Positions 42,176 to 50,600 of a stretch of 64,000 nucleotides of DNA are shown here, in pieces. The stretch's first letter is position 1, and every line of letters starts with the position of its first letter. A model generated the notes under the pieces. The model saw only the letters and a program-made list of their open reading frames with translations. It ran no database searches and had not been told where the DNA came from. The DNA comes from Oceanihabitans sediminis. Lineage in GTDB: Bacteria; Bacteroidota; Bacteroidia; Flavobacteriales; Flavobacteriaceae. Made by a program: the position numbers and the translations under genes. Location: assembly GCF_003337215.1 (NCBI RefSeq), contig NZ_QPIG01000002.1, positions 248,001 through 312,000 of the forward strand, read 5' to 3'.

Positions 42176-44098
42176 ATGCAGTTTAAACACCCAGAATTTT
42201 TATACGCATTATTTGCACTGCTAATTCCAATTATTGTTCACTTATTTCAACTTCGTAAATTTCAAAAAGAAAATTTTACCAATGTTGCTTTTCTAAAAAA
42301 AGTTACGCTTCAAACCCGTAAAAGCGCAGTTATAAAAAAATGGTTAACCTTATTTACAAGACTACTTTTATTAGCTGCAACAATTATTGCTTTTGCACAA
42401 CCATATACTTCCAAAAACAATAGCTTAAACACAGGAAAAGAGACGGTTATCTACTTAGATAATAGCTTTAGCTTACAAACAAAAGGCGCTCAAGGTGAAC
42501 TACTTAAGAGATCCATACAAGATATTATTAGTGAAGTTCCTGAAGAAGAAACTATTTCTATTATCACAAACGATAAAACCTTCAAAAACACTACCATAAA
42601 AGCCATCAAAAATGATTTATTACAACTAGAGTACTCGCCTAATCAATTAAATTATGATGCTGTTTTACTAAAAAGTAAAACCTTATTTAGTAAGAAATCT
42701 AATAGCTTAAAAAACTTAGTATTTATTTCAGATTTTCAAGAAACAGAAAGTGCATTTCAACCAAAAAAAGACTCCCTAATTAATATACATGCGGTTGATT
42801 TAAAACCGGTAAATGTTGATAATATTTCTATTGATTCGGTATTTATTTCAAATACATCTGCCACTACTCTAGAGTTAAGTGTGAAATTAAAAAACACCGG
42901 AAATCCGGTAGAAAACATTCCTGTTTCCTTATACAATGAAGGAAAACTAATAGCTAAAACAGCTGTTTCAATGGACGGCGAAGCAATTACAAGCTTCATT
43001 TTAGCAATTAACGAGACTATTGATGGTGAAATAAGCATTGAAGACACGCAACTTCAATTTGATAACAACTTGTACTTCAATATTAACAAGCCTGAAAAAA
43101 TGAATGTTTTAGCTATAAATAATTCAGATGATACTTTTTTAAAACGTATTTTTTCAGAAAACGAATTCAATTATAAAGCTTATAAAAACAAGGATCTGAA
43201 CTATAGCGAAATAGAAAAACAAAACCTTATTATTCTAAACGAATTAGACGAAATTCCAAATGCTTTAATCACAACACTTACTAGTTTTACTAATAATGGA
43301 GGGTATTTACTCATAATTCCATCTGAAGATATTTCTCTTAGTTCATATAACAATTTACTGATAGCTTCAAACTTAGCACTTCATGCTAAAAATACTTCAG
43401 AAAAAAAGATTACTACTATTAACTATTCACATCCATTATATGCTAATGTTTTTGATAAACGTGTAGCTAACTTCCAATACCCTAAAATAAATAGTTTCTA
43501 TACTTTTCGATCGGAGAATACTTCTAAAATTTTACAGTTTGAAGACGCAAAACCCTTTTTAGCGAACAACAAAAACCTATTTGTATTCACTGCTGCTTTA
43601 AATTCAAAAAACTCTAATTTTAAAAGTTCCCCTTTAATTGTTCCTACCCTGTACAATATTGCTAAAAGAAGCTTGCAAATCCCAAAACTATATTACACAA
43701 TAGGAAAAGAAAACAGTTATGATGTACCGGTATCGCTACAACAAGATGATATCTTATCTCTAGTTAAAGAGGATATACGTATGATTCCGAAACAACAATA
43801 TTTCAACAATAAGGTTAGCATAACAACCAACGATATGCCAAACGAAGCGGGAATTTACACCATTAAAAGCAAAACGGAAAGCATTCAAAATATTAGCTAT
43901 AATTTTGATAGAACAGAAAGTAACCTTGTGTATCAAGATATTAGCAAGCTAGAAAACATCAGCTTAAGCAACTCCATTAGTCAATTATTTGATACTTTAA
44001 AAAGTGACTCAAAAATTAACGAGCTATGGAAATGGTTTGTTATTTTTGCACTGGTATTTTTGCTTATAGAAATGCTTATCTTAAAATTTTTTAAATGA
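42176..44098 (+). CDS. BatA-domain membrane protein
   Basis: 640 residues. N-terminal BatA pattern (MQFKHPEFLYALFALLIPII, HLFQLRKFQKE...FTNVAFLKKV, TM at about 60-80), a VWA-like region (VIYLDNSFSL, LVFISDFQETE) and a C-terminal membrane helix (WFVIFALVFLLIEMLILKFFK). Bat proteins are linked to aerotolerance and stress in Bacteroidota; the mechanism is unclear. The VWA metal-site motif DxSxS is degenerate (DNSFS). It overlaps the dihydroorotase-like gene by 4 bases (ATGA). Confidence 0.85.
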   Translation: MQFKHPEFLYALFALLIPIIVHLFQLRKFQKENFTNVAFLKKVTLQTRKSAVIKKWLTLFTRLLLLAATIIAFAQPYTSKNNSLNTGKETVIYLDNSFSLQTKGAQGELLKRSIQDIISEVPEEETISIITNDKTFKNTTIKAIKNDLLQLEYSPNQLNYDAVLLKSKTLFSKKSNSLKNLVFISDFQETESAFQPKKDSLINIHAVDLKPVNVDNISIDSVFISNTSATTLELSVKLKNTGNPVENIPVSLYNEGKLIAKTAVSMDGEAITSFILAINETIDGEISIEDTQLQFDNNLYFNINKPEKMNVLAINNSDDTFLKRIFSENEFNYKAYKNKDLNYSEIEKQNLIILNELDEIPNALITTLTSFTNNGGYLLIIPSEDISLSSYNNLLIASNLALHAKNTSEKKITTINYSHPLYANVFDKRVANFQYPKINSFYTFRSENTSKILQFEDAKPFLANNKNLFVFTAALNSKNSNFKSSPLIVPTLYNIAKRSLQIPKLYYTIGKENSYDVPVSLQQDDILSLVKEDIRMIPKQQYFNNKVSITTNDMPNEAGIYTIKSKTESIQNISYNFDRTESNLVYQDISKLENISLSNSISQLFDTLKSDSKINELWKWFVIFALVFLLIEMLILKFFK

Positions 44099-45351
44099 AT
44101 CTACTTTTAAAATCCGCAAACATTATTGACTCATCAAGCGAGTTTCATAATACGGTACAAGATATTTTAATTGAAAAAGGTGTTATTAGTAATATTGCTA
44201 AAAACATTGAAAACCCTAACAACTACAAAGAAATTAACCTAGAAAATCTTCATGTTTCACAGGGCTGGTTTGATAGCAGTGTTTGCTTTGGCGAACCTGG
44301 CTTTGAAGATAGAGAAACCATTGCAAACGGACTAAAAACTGCAGCGCTTTCTGGGTTTACAGCTGTTGCAATGAATGCAGATACACACCCTGTTTTAGAT
44401 AGCAGTTCTGATATAGCATTTGTAAAAAGTAAAGCACAAAACCATGCAGTACATTTATTGCCAATTGGTGCTTTAACCAACAATAGTGACGGTGAACATC
44501 TATCAGAAATGTTTGATATGAAAAACGCCGGGGCTTGCGCTTTTCAAGACTATAAAAAACCTATTACAAATGCCAATATGCTTAAAATTGCTTTGCAGTA
44601 TGCTAGTAATTTTAACGGATTAGTTTACTCCTATCCACAAGATAATTCTATCACAAGAAGCGGTGTAGTAAACGAAAATATTACAAGTACCAAACTAGGT
44701 TTAAAAGGAAACCCAAATCTAGCAGAAGCTTTACAAGTAGCTAGAGATTTATTTTTATTAGAATACACCAACGGAAAGTTACATATTCCAACAATTTCTA
44801 CAGCAGAAGCAGTAGACCTTATAAGAGAAGCTAAAAAGAAAAAACTAGACGTAAGCTGTAGTGTTGCAATTCATAATCTATTTTTTACAGATGAAGTTTT
44901 AACTAGCTTTGATACAAAATACAAAGTACAACCTCCATTACGAACTAAAAAAGACGTAGAAGCTTTAATTGAAGGAGTAAAAGACGGAACTATAGACATG
45001 GTTACAAGTGATCATAACCCGTTAAATATTGAACTTAAAAACATAGAGTTTGATTATGCTAGCTACGGAACTATAGGTTTAGAAAGTGCTTTTGGAGTAT
45101 TAAATAGTCTTTTTTCTACTAAAAAAACAATAAGTCTGCTTACCAAAGGAAAAGATCGTTTTGGAATAGAAAACACAAGTATTTCTATTGGAAACAAGGC
45201 GAATATGAGTTTATTTAATCCGAATCATAAATATACTTTCGAAAAATCTCATATTCATTCAAAATCTAAAAACAGTATATTTTTAAACACCGAATTAAAA
45301 GGAAGTGTTTATGGTATTATTGCAAACAAAAAAATGATACTTAACGCATGA
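44095..45351 (+). CDS. Dihydroorotase-like protein lacking the metal-binding DxHxH
   Basis: 418 residues with the amidohydrolase fold of the dihydroorotase (PyrC, multifunctional-complex) type: GWFDSSVCFGEPGFEDRETI, LHIPTISTAEAV, SDHNPLN, YGTIGLESAFG. In active enzymes the first block is DxHxHxREPG; here both His and the Arg are replaced (DSSVCFGEPG), so the binuclear metal site cannot form. It may be a structural partner of aspartate transcarbamoylase, like the inactive PyrC' of Pseudomonas, or have another role. Coupled to batA upstream and the small membrane protein downstream (both 4-base overlaps). Confidence 0.85.
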   Translation: MNLLLKSANIIDSSSEFHNTVQDILIEKGVISNIAKNIENPNNYKEINLENLHVSQGWFDSSVCFGEPGFEDRETIANGLKTAALSGFTAVAMNADTHPVLDSSSDIAFVKSKAQNHAVHLLPIGALTNNSDGEHLSEMFDMKNAGACAFQDYKKPITNANMLKIALQYASNFNGLVYSYPQDNSITRSGVVNENITSTKLGLKGNPNLAEALQVARDLFLLEYTNGKLHIPTISTAEAVDLIREAKKKKLDVSCSVAIHNLFFTDEVLTSFDTKYKVQPPLRTKKDVEALIEGVKDGTIDMVTSDHNPLNIELKNIEFDYASYGTIGLESAFGVLNSLFSTKKTISLLTKGKDRFGIENTSISIGNKANMSLFNPNHKYTFEKSHIHSKSKNSIFLNTELKGSVYGIIANKKMILNA

Positions 45352-45680
45352 AAGAGAATAGTATAAAAGAAGGAAAAAACCTAGCAATTATAGCCTACAT
45401 AACCATATTAGGTTCTGTGATTGCTTATTTTTTAAATAACGACAAGAAAAATGCGTTTTCGGCATTTCACATCAGACAAGGCCTAGGCTTATGGCTTATG
45501 TATATGCTTCTTGGTTTTGTTACCAGTTCGATAGATAACTGGTTTGCTACACTAGGATTTTGGATATTTTTTGGAGTATTATTTGTCTTCGGAATTTCAT
45601 CTGCTTTTTCAGGCAAAACACAAGAGGTTCCATTAGTAGGAGCTTATTTTCAAAAAACTTTATCAAAATTAGGTATCTAA
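45348..45680 (+). CDS. Small membrane protein (DUF4870/Tic20-like)
   Basis: 110 residues with three to four transmembrane segments and the conserved start NLAIIAYITILGSVIAYFLN...FSAFHIRQGLGLWL, typical of the DUF4870 group. Function unknown. It is flanked by overlaps: ATGA with the dihydroorotase-like gene and TAATG with the downstream hydrolase, so all four genes (batA to hydrolase) form one operon. Confidence 0.7.
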   Translation: MKENSIKEGKNLAIIAYITILGSVIAYFLNNDKKNAFSAFHIRQGLGLWLMYMLLGFVTSSIDNWFATLGFWIFFGVLFVFGISSAFSGKTQEVPLVGAYFQKTLSKLGI

Positions 45681-46336
45681 TGTCTGCACAAAATCTTTCA
45701 CTTTATCATATAGTTCGTGAGTCTTCTTTAAAAGAGAATGCTCCTTTATTAATTATGTTTCACGGCTACGGAAGCGATGAAAACGATCTATTTTCATTTT
45801 CTTCGGAATTACCTGAAGAATTATTTATCATTTCCGTTAGAGCTCCTCTAGCAATGAAACCATACGGAAATGCTTGGTATACCATTAATTTTGATGACAT
45901 TAACGGCAAATGGAGTGATGATGAAGAAGCAAAACAATCTAGAGATTTAATTGCAAAGTTTATTGATGAAGCTACTACTACTTATCCTGTAAACAAAGAC
46001 AATGTTACGCTTTTAGGCTTTAGCCAAGGAACTATTTTAAGTTATGGCGTAGCACTAAGCTACCCAGAGAAAGTGAATAATATAATAGCCTTAAGTGGTT
46101 ATATTAACCCTGAGTTATTACCTGCCGATGTTGAAACAAAAGACTATTCTAAATTGAATTTCTATTGTTCACATGGTAGTGTAGACCAAGTTATTCCGGT
46201 GGATTGGGCTAGAAAAGCACCTGAGTTTTTAAAAGTACTAAACATCAAACATGAATACAGTGAATTTCCTGTTGGTCATGGTGTTGCTCCGCAAAACTTT
46301 TACGGACTAAAAAAATGGTTAGAAAATAAAATTTAG
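45680..46336 (+). CDS. Alpha/beta-hydrolase, phospholipase/carboxylesterase family
   Basis: 218 residues from the ATG at 45,680, which overlaps the upstream stop (TAATG); the longer open frame from 45,560 overlaps the previous gene and is rejected. Features: oxyanion loop MFHGYGSDENDLF, nucleophile elbow GFSQGT, Asp in HGSVDQVIP and final His in PVGHGV. It should hydrolyse esters of lipids or acyl groups; substrate unknown. Last gene of the batA operon. Its stop overlaps the convergent stop of the next gene by 4 bases. Confidence 0.9.
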   Translation: MSAQNLSLYHIVRESSLKENAPLLIMFHGYGSDENDLFSFSSELPEELFIISVRAPLAMKPYGNAWYTINFDDINGKWSDDEEAKQSRDLIAKFIDEATTTYPVNKDNVTLLGFSQGTILSYGVALSYPEKVNNIIALSGYINPELLPADVETKDYSKLNFYCSHGSVDQVIPVDWARKAPEFLKVLNIKHEYSEFPVGHGVAPQNFYGLKKWLENKI

Positions 46337-46836
46337 TTAGGAGCGTACATTAAGGTATCAATAGGCTCAAAACTTAATTCACCGTTCTCTCCTATTCTAT
46401 ATCTTAAAATTAATTCTCCCCAATATTCTCCATCGGTAAAATTACAGATTAACCATTTGTGATTTAATACTCTGATTGCGTTAATAATCATTTTTCCTCC
46501 TGGCGACATTGCGTCATAAGGAACTAATGGATTGGATCCTTCTTGTAAATTTAATTCATATAAAGATTCTTCAATAAGAGCTATTAACTCATCACTTTCA
46601 TAACCTCTTTTTTCTATATAATTTAAAGCTTCATCTGAATATCCTAAGCTAAATTCAGCAAAGTGAAAGGCTTTATCTTCTGCCGTTTTTATAGAATCTT
46701 TATACTTTTCTATTTTGGCTTTGTACTTTTCTATTTTTACATGATCTGCTTCGTATACGTTTTTAGAATTAACATATTGAAACAGAACAAGAAGTGCTGC
46801 AAATATGAATAAGTACATAAATATTTTATTCTTCAT
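46333..46836 (-). CDS. Hypothetical membrane-anchored hydrolase-like protein
   Basis: 167 residues with one N-terminal membrane segment (about 5-21). A charged coiled-coil-like stretch (KIEKYKAKIEKYKDSIKTAEDKAF, about 34-57) precedes a domain with FTDGEYWGELILRYRI and PIDTLMYAPN at the end. I recognise no family. Probably periplasmic and anchored. Its stop overlaps the convergent hydrolase stop by 4 bases; 12 bases separate it from the MBL gene upstream, so it probably belongs to the MBL operon. Confidence 0.6.
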   Translation of the reverse strand: MKNKIFMYLFIFAALLVLFQYVNSKNVYEADHVKIEKYKAKIEKYKDSIKTAEDKAFHFAEFSLGYSDEALNYIEKRGYESDELIALIEESLYELNLQEGSNPLVPYDAMSPGGKMIINAIRVLNHKWLICNFTDGEYWGELILRYRIGENGELSFEPIDTLMYAPN

Positions 46837-46848
46837 AATAATAGATAA

Positions 46849-47610
46849 TTATAGATTAATGCTTAGTCCATCAAAAGCCAAATATACGTTTTCTGGAAGT
46901 TTTTTCTCTACTTCATCATGAAATCCTAACCAATGACTAATATGTGTTAAATAAGCTTTTTTAGGTTTTACTCTGTCAATAAAAGCAAGCGCTTCTTCTA
47001 GATTAAAATGAGAAGCATGTTTTTGTTCGCGTAAGGCATTTACAACCAAAACATCTAAGTTTTGTAACTTTTCTACTTCTTCATCTTCTACCGTTTTCAT
47101 ATCGGTTAAATATGCAAAGTTTTCAAACCTAAATCCAAAAACCTGTAAAGTATTATGCATTCCGTTTATTGGAGTAACTTTTAAATTCCCTAAATAAAAG
47201 GGATTATTTGTTATAATATGCTCTTCTACTCCTGGAGTTCCCGGATATTTGTTTTCGGTTGCAAAAATATAAGCAAAACGATTTTGAAGCTCATACATTA
47301 CTCTTTTATGAGCATAAATAAGAATATCTCCTTGCTTAAAGAAAAAAGGCCTAATATCATCTAAACCAGCTGTATGATCTGCATGCTCATGGGTGAATAA
47401 AATAGCATCTAGTGTAGTAGCATTTACTCGAAGCATTTGTTGCCTGAAATCTGGTCCGCAATCAACAACATAAACCTTATTTTCATGCTCAATCATTACC
47501 GAAACACGTAATCTTTTATCTTTTGGATTTTTGCTTAAACAAACAGGGTGATTACTACCAATAACTGGAATACCCTGAGAAGTTCCTGTGCCAAGAAAAG
47601 TAATTTTCAA
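46849..47610 (-). CDS. MBL-fold metallo-hydrolase (PhnP/RNase Z-like)
   Basis: About 253 residues, starting at a TTG (47,610; MKITFLGTGTSQGIPV). The TTG is chosen because the family starts there and because the open frame upstream would begin inside a -7 box. Metal motif HEHADHTAGLDDIRP (HxHxDH), further zinc ligands in the HASHFNLEEALAF region and LTHISHW. Homologues include PhnP phosphodiesterases; the substrate here is unknown. Transcribed divergently from the 47,706 gene, with a very short leader. Confidence 0.85.
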   Translation of the reverse strand: MKITFLGTGTSQGIPVIGSNHPVCLSKNPKDKRLRVSVMIEHENKVYVVDCGPDFRQQMLRVNATTLDAILFTHEHADHTAGLDDIRPFFFKQGDILIYAHKRVMYELQNRFAYIFATENKYPGTPGVEEHIITNNPFYLGNLKVTPINGMHNTLQVFGFRFENFAYLTDMKTVEDEEVEKLQNLDVLVVNALREQKHASHFNLEEALAFIDRVKPKKAYLTHISHWLGFHDEVEKKLPENVYLAFDGLSINL

Positions 47611-47628
47611 TTGTTTGATATTTTGAAA

Positions 47629-47676
47629 CAAAAATAAGTTTATTTTTTTGTTTGGTATACTTATTTAATACCTTTG
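47629..47676. promoter_or_regulatory. Divergent promoter: MBL gene and 47,706 gene
   Basis: CAAAAATA at 47,629-47,636 is TATTTTTG on the minus strand (19 bases before the TTG at 47,610). TACCTTTG at 47,669-47,676 is on the plus strand, with TTTG 18 bases further upstream as a -33 element. Confidence 0.6.
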
Positions 47677-47705
47677 TTAGTATACACATAATCCGAAATT
47701 TTAAA

Positions 47706-49157
47706 ATGGAAATAACCATTAAAGGTGATAAAGAATTTGATGATGTTCCATCAATAAGCACAAAAGCGCTTCGAATAAATTTAAACGAAAATATTTACGG
47801 AACCTTTGCCGAAATTGGTGCAGGTCAAGAAACAGTTCGTCAATTTTTTAGAGCAGGAGGCGCTTCAGGAACTATTGCAAAGGCTATGTCTGCTTACGAC
47901 AAGGCTTTTAGTGATTCTATTTATGGTATTGAAAAAGATAGACGCTACGTAACCGAAGCTCGTTTGCGTAAAATGCTAAATCATGAAGTTAGACTAATGG
48001 AAGAGCGTTTAACCAGAGATATGCATCCTAATAAGATATTCTTCTCTTACGCAAATACCGTTGCTACTATTGATTTCGCTAAAAAATACAGAGGTCACGG
48101 TTGGGTTGGAATCAAATACCAAGTAGAACCTGATCAAGATTATAACGAGATTATTTTACACGTTCGTTTTAAAGAAAACGACGCTAGATTACAACAGGAA
48201 ACTTTAGGTGTTTTAGGAACAAACCTTATTTATGGTGCTTTCTATAAATATAAAAAACCTAAAAAATTACTTCAATATTTATACGATCATTTAGATAAAG
48301 ATCAATTAGAAATTGATACCATAAACTTTGCTGGTCCAGCTTTTAAAGATGTAGACAACAGGTTAATGAGTTTACAACTAGTTAAAAATGGAATGACAGA
48401 TGCTGTAATGTTTGCTCCTGATGGAAATAACGTATTGCCTGCAAAAGTTTTATATAAGAAAAATATTTTAGCACTTCGTGGAAGTTTTAGACCGGTAACA
48501 AAGGTTAATATGGACATGTTCCATAAGTCTTACGAAATGTTTATTAAGGAAAACAAAGTAGAAGAAGACAGAACACAGGTAGTTTTTGAAATTACTTTAT
48601 CTAATCTTCGTGCAGAAGGAGAAATAGACGAGCAAGATTTTATGGATAGAGCAAAATTGCTTTGTTCTCTAGGTCAAACCGTTCTAATTTCAAACTTCCA
48701 AGAATATTACAAGTTGGTAGAATATCTAGCACAATACTCTAAGAGTAGAATGGCACTTGCCATGGGGGTTAATAACCTAATAGATGTATTTGACGAAAAA
48801 TACTATCGCCATTTAAGTGGTGGTATTTTAGAAGCATTTGGTAAATTATTCTTTAAAGATTTACGTGTTTACTTATATCCAATGAAAAACGAAGATGGAA
48901 CGCTTACAACTAGCGAAAATCTAAAAGTACATCCAAGGATGAAAGAATTATACAAATTCTTTAAATACAACGGAAAAGTGGTAGATATCACAGAGTATGA
49001 CCCTAGTACATTATCCGTTTTTTCACGTGATGTATTAAAAATGATTGCAAATGGAGAATCTGGATGGGAAGAAATGCTTCCTGAAGGAGTTTCTAAAGTA
49101 ATAAAAGAGAAAAGTTTATTTAGCTGCGAAACGGAAGAAATCTATTTAGATAAATAA
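47706..49157 (+). CDS. Conserved hypothetical protein
   Basis: About 483 residues from the ATG at 47,706 (MEITIKGDKEFDDVPSISTK); the longer frame upstream lies over the promoter. No recognised enzyme motif. It has a long conserved run LRINLNENIYGTFAEIGAGQ with a G-rich turn and FFRAGGASGTIAKAMSAYD. Database annotations of TonB-dependent receptor for this family look wrong: there is no signal peptide or beta-barrel/plug pattern. Cytoplasmic by appearance, conserved in Flavobacteriaceae. Alone on its transcript, ending at a perfect terminator. Confidence 0.75.
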   Translation: MEITIKGDKEFDDVPSISTKALRINLNENIYGTFAEIGAGQETVRQFFRAGGASGTIAKAMSAYDKAFSDSIYGIEKDRRYVTEARLRKMLNHEVRLMEERLTRDMHPNKIFFSYANTVATIDFAKKYRGHGWVGIKYQVEPDQDYNEIILHVRFKENDARLQQETLGVLGTNLIYGAFYKYKKPKKLLQYLYDHLDKDQLEIDTINFAGPAFKDVDNRLMSLQLVKNGMTDAVMFAPDGNNVLPAKVLYKKNILALRGSFRPVTKVNMDMFHKSYEMFIKENKVEEDRTQVVFEITLSNLRAEGEIDEQDFMDRAKLLCSLGQTVLISNFQEYYKLVEYLAQYSKSRMALAMGVNNLIDVFDEKYYRHLSGGILEAFGKLFFKDLRVYLYPMKNEDGTLTTSENLKVHPRMKELYKFFKYNGKVVDITEYDPSTLSVFSRDVLKMIANGESGWEEMLPEGVSKVIKEKSLFSCETEEIYLDK

Positions 49158-49179
49158 ACCGAAAAACTAATAATGAAAT

Positions 49180-49217
49180 AAAAAAGAGCTATTAAAAATA
49201 TAATAGCTCTTTTTTTG
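49180..49217. terminator. Terminator, bidirectional
   Basis: AAAAAGAGCTATTA - loop - TAATAGCTCTTTTTTT, perfect stem between convergent stops at 49,157 and 49,219. Confidence 0.92.
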
Positions 49218-49218
49218 T

Positions 49219-49674
49219 TTACTGCTCTAATATTTGAGCTGCATGATCTTTTGTTTTAACCTTATCAATTACACGCTCAACAACACCGTTTTCGTCTATG
49301 ATAAAAGTTTTGCGGTGAATACCATCAAAGGTTCTTCCCATAAACTTCTTCTCACCCCAAACGCCAAAAACATTCAGCACCACTTTCTCTTCATCTGCTA
49401 ATAAAGGAAAAGGGAATTCATATTTATTTCTAAAATTAGATTGACGTTTTTCTGAATCTGCACTTACTCCAAGTAATTCATAACCTTTTTCTTGTAGCAA
49501 CTCATAGTTATCACGTAGGTTACAAGCTTCTGCCGTACATCCAGGTGTACTTGCTTTAGGATAAAAGAAAACAATTAATTTCTTTCCTTTATAATCACTT
49601 AAAGAAACTGCTTCTCCGTCTTGATTATTCACTGTAAAATCTGGAACCTTATCTCCTGCCTTTAATGTCTTCAT
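49219..49674 (-). CDS. bcp: Thioredoxin-dependent peroxiredoxin (Bcp/PrxQ)
   Basis: 151 residues from the ATG at 49,674 (MKTLKAGDKVPDFTV); a longer frame would overlap the nth start. Peroxidatic Cys in FYPKASTPGCTAEACN with the resolving Cys five residues later (CTAEAC), the PrxQ pattern, and the final FDGIHRKTFIIDENG. It reduces peroxides and organic hydroperoxides using thioredoxin. The gene is divergent to nth with only 31 bases between starts, so they share a promoter region. Confidence 0.93.
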   Translation of the reverse strand: MKTLKAGDKVPDFTVNNQDGEAVSLSDYKGKKLIVFFYPKASTPGCTAEACNLRDNYELLQEKGYELLGVSADSEKRQSNFRNKYEFPFPLLADEEKVVLNVFGVWGEKKFMGRTFDGIHRKTFIIDENGVVERVIDKVKTKDHAAQILEQ

Positions 49675-49705
49675 ATTTCTTATTTTTGCTAACAAAGATA
49701 CAATA

Positions 49706-50365
49706 ATGACCAAACAAGAAAAAGTAGATTTCGTTATAAAGACCTTAGATGAGTTATATCCAGAAATTCCAACTCCATTAGATCATAAAGATCCATACAC
49801 CTTATTAATTGCAGTTTTACTATCTGCGCAATGTACCGATGTGAGAGTAAACAAAACCACTCCCCACCTATTTGCTAAAGCAGATAATCCGTATGATATG
49901 GTAAAATTATCTGTAGAAGAAATCAAGGAAATTATAAAACCTTGCGGATTATCACCTATGAAAAGTAAAGGTATTTACGGTTTGTCTAAAATGTTAATTG
50001 AAGAACACAACGGAGTGGTCCCACAAACCTTTGAAGAGTTAGAGAAATTCCCAGCTGTAGGACACAAAACTGCTGGTGTGGTATTATCACAAGCTTTTGG
50101 TATTCCTGCTTTTCCTGTAGATACGCATATTCATAGACTTATGTACCGTTGGAATTTAAGCAGTGGTAAAAGTGTACAGCAAACTGAAAAAGATGCAAAA
50201 CGTATTTTTCCTAAAGAACATTGGAATGATTTACACCTACAAATGATTTGGTACGGAAGAGAATATTCTCCTGCAAGAGGCTGGGACTTAGAAAAAGACA
50301 TTATTACTAAAACTATTGGTAGAGCTTCCGTTTTAAAGGAATACTATGCAAAGAATAAAAAATAA
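49706..50365 (+). CDS. nth: Endonuclease III (no Fe-S cluster ligands)
   Basis: 219 residues. HhH-GPD glycosylase fold with helix-hairpin-helix AVGHKTAGVVL containing the catalytic Lys, and the catalytic Asp in FPVDTHIHRL. In E. coli Nth the C-terminal four Cys (C-x6-C-x2-C-x5-C) bind [4Fe-4S]. Here the corresponding tail (LQMIWYGREYSPARGWDLEK) has Ser and Asp and no Cys, so the cluster is lost. It removes oxidised pyrimidines and nicks abasic sites. Confidence 0.9.
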   Translation: MTKQEKVDFVIKTLDELYPEIPTPLDHKDPYTLLIAVLLSAQCTDVRVNKTTPHLFAKADNPYDMVKLSVEEIKEIIKPCGLSPMKSKGIYGLSKMLIEEHNGVVPQTFEELEKFPAVGHKTAGVVLSQAFGIPAFPVDTHIHRLMYRWNLSSGKSVQQTEKDAKRIFPKEHWNDLHLQMIWYGREYSPARGWDLEKDIITKTIGRASVLKEYYAKNKK

Positions 50366-50397
50366 AAAAGTCCTGATGACTATTTCAGGACTTTTTT
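50364..50397. terminator. Terminator after nth
   Basis: AAAAAAGTCCTGA - loop - TCAGGACTTTTTT; stem perfect, T-tracts on both strands. It also serves the minus-strand small gene ending at 50,403. Confidence 0.92.
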
Positions 50398-50402
50398 AAA
50401 GT

Positions 50403-50549
50403 TTAATTTAGAAGGGCTTCAAACTTCATTTTATCATATTTCACAATGCGTAAAGCCTTCGAGTAATTTAAAAGAAAGTCTATTGTTTCTTTCTTCGGAT
50501 TCATAGAAATTTGCTCCTTATTAGGATGCTTTGAGTAAAGTTTTGCCAT
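50403..50549 (-). CDS. Conserved small protein downstream of the ECF sigma factor
   Basis: 48 codons from ATG at 50,549 (MAKLYSKHPNKEQISMNPKK), ending at TAA at 50,403. It reads NPKKETIDFLLNYSKALRIV, then YDKMKFEALLN. It is basic in the first half, with a good helix in the second. This 48-residue form is one I recall from flavobacterial genomes downstream of an RNA polymerase sigma factor gene; I cannot search to confirm. The frame ends exactly at the nth terminator. Same strand as the sigma factor, 52 bases downstream. Possibly a regulator of the sigma factor (inference). Confidence 0.7.
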   Translation of the reverse strand: MAKLYSKHPNKEQISMNPKKETIDFLLNYSKALRIVKYDKMKFEALLN

Positions 50550-50600
50550 CTAAAAAAATTTTGGTTCTCCTTTACTAACGCAGCATATTTCAGAATATTG

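Noticed and set aside
47706-49157. TonB-dependent receptor
   Set aside because: No signal peptide, plug or barrel features; kept as a conserved hypothetical protein.
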